Assembly (NCBI GenBank): GCA_023433965.1
Contig: JAEYTQ010000770.1
Location: 1 to 7,948 of the forward strand
Length of the DNA stretch: 7,948 nucleotides
Source of the DNA: Pseudomonadota bacterium
GTDB lineage: Bacteria > Pseudomonadota > Alphaproteobacteria > Rhizobiales > Xanthobacteraceae
Reading direction: 5' to 3'
The notes beneath the pieces were generated by a model. The model saw nothing but the letters and a program-made list of their open reading frames with translations, did not search any database and was not told the origin of the DNA. The number at the start of each line of letters is the position of its first letter. Within the stretch, counting starts at the first letter, position 1. Made by a program: the position numbers and the translations under genes. Positions 7,166-7,948 of the stretch are shown here, piece by piece.

Positions 7166-7948
7166 CTACCCCTCGAACGCATCGATCGAGGCCTTGCTGC
7201 CGCGCGAGACCAGCGTCTCGTCGGGCGCGGGCAACCCCTGCCCCTTGTAGCGAAAGCGGTTGGTGATGGGATAGCGGCGGTCGCGGCCGAAGTTCCTCCG
7301 CGTCACCTTCACGCCGGGCGCGGCCTGGCGGCGCTTATATTCGGCGACGTTGAGCAGACGGTCGATGCGCGTGACGGTCTCGCGATCGAAGCCGGCGGCG
7401 ATGATGTCATCGAGCGGCTGATCACGCTCGACGAGACGTTCGAGAATGGCATCGAGCACCTCGTAAGGCGGCAGCGAATCCTCGTCACGCTGGTTCTCGC
7501 GCAATTCCGCGGTCGGCGGCCGCGTGATGATGTCGGGCGGAATCACCTCGACAGCAGGCCCGAGCGCGCTATCGGGCTTCCAGGCATTGCGCAGGCGCGC
7601 CAGACGAAACACTTGCGTCTTGTAGATGTCCTTGATCGGGTTGAAGCCGCCGTTCATGTCGCCATAGAGCGTGGCGTAGCCGACCGACATCTCCGACTTG
7701 TTGCCGGTCGTCACCACCATCAGCCCGGTCTTGTTGGAGATCGCCATCAGGAGCGTGCCGCGGGTGCGGGCCTGGAGATTCTCCTCGGTGACGTCCGGCG
7801 GCAGGTTCTTGAAGATGCCGGACAGGATGGTCTCGAACCCGTTCACCGCTTCCGCGATCGGCAGCACCTCGTAGCGGATGCCGAGATGGCCGGCGAGCTC
7901 GCCGGCATCCGCGATCGACTGCGGCGCCGTATAGCGATAGGGCAGCAT
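7166..7948 (-). CDS. nadE: NAD+ synthetase, C-terminal part
   Basis: This is the C-terminal 260 residues of the NAD synthetase domain, which amidates nicotinic-acid adenine dinucleotide to NAD+ using ATP. Visible family blocks are MLPYRYTAPQSI at the window edge, ENLQARTRGTLLMAISN (56-72), TTGNKSEMSVGYATLYGDM (80-98), FNPIKDIYKTQV (102-113), RPPTAELRENQRDEDSLPPY (143-162) and a basic tail RRNFGRDRRYPITNRF. The KSE and DEDSLPPY blocks are typical of the glutamine-dependent enzyme with an N-terminal nitrilase domain, which would lie beyond base 7948; that part is inferred. The ATP-binding SGGxDS loop normally lies about 35-40 residues upstream of MLPYRY and is also outside. The first methionine here is therefore internal and the entry is 5'-truncated by the window. 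The gene is convergent with DUF2865 across the composite repeat. Confidence 0.93.
   Translation of the reverse strand: MLPYRYTAPQSIADAGELAGHLGIRYEVLPIAEAVNGFETILSGIFKNLPPDVTEENLQARTRGTLLMAISNKTGLMVVTTGNKSEMSVGYATLYGDMNGGFNPIKDIYKTQVFRLARLRNAWKPDSALGPAVEVIPPDIITRPPTAELRENQRDEDSLPPYEVLDAILERLVERDQPLDDIIAAGFDRETVTRIDRLLNVAEYKRRQAAPGVKVTRRNFGRDRRYPITNRFRYKGQGLPAPDETLVSRGSKASIDAFEG

Overview
The window looks like chromosomal DNA of an alphaproteobacterium of the Bradyrhizobium/Rhodopseudomonas group. The reasons are the high GC content, a DUF2865-type secreted protein, the style of the housekeeping proteins, and two intergenic palindromic elements that resemble dispersed repeats I associate with Bradyrhizobium genomes. 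The assignment comes from recognising sequences, not from a search.

Layout from the left. Bases 1-122 are the first 40 codons of a leftward gene, probably an Atm1-type ABC exporter. A 200-base divergent spacer follows, then a rightward LOG-family gene (324-929). Its stop codon overlaps that of a leftward VOC/glyoxalase-fold gene (926-1303). A compact palindromic repeat (1320-1420) separates the VOC gene from a leftward cluster read in the order cysS (5011-3632), a 37-residue one-helix membrane protein (3635-3522), a GNAT acetyltransferase (3516-3025) and cimA (3028-1430). Two of the three junctions are ATGA stop/start overlaps and the third gap is 5 bases, so the cluster is very probably one translationally coupled operon. 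It joins cysteinyl-tRNA charging to the citramalate route of isoleucine synthesis.

Right of the divergent cysS spacer are two rightward genes for exported proteins: a small protein with six cysteines in its mature part (5297-5590) and a DUF2865 protein (5720-6898). The spacer between the DUF2865 gene and the convergent nadE holds a roughly 200-base composite of nested hairpins (6911-7110). nadE (NAD+ synthetase, leftward) fills the rest and is cut by the window edge before its ATP-binding loop.

I see no defence system, prophage, CRISPR array, insertion sequence with a transposase, or RNA gene. This is mostly an ordinary housekeeping region. The items most worth a second look are the two structured repeats, the coupled 37-residue membrane protein, and the small cysteine-rich exported protein.
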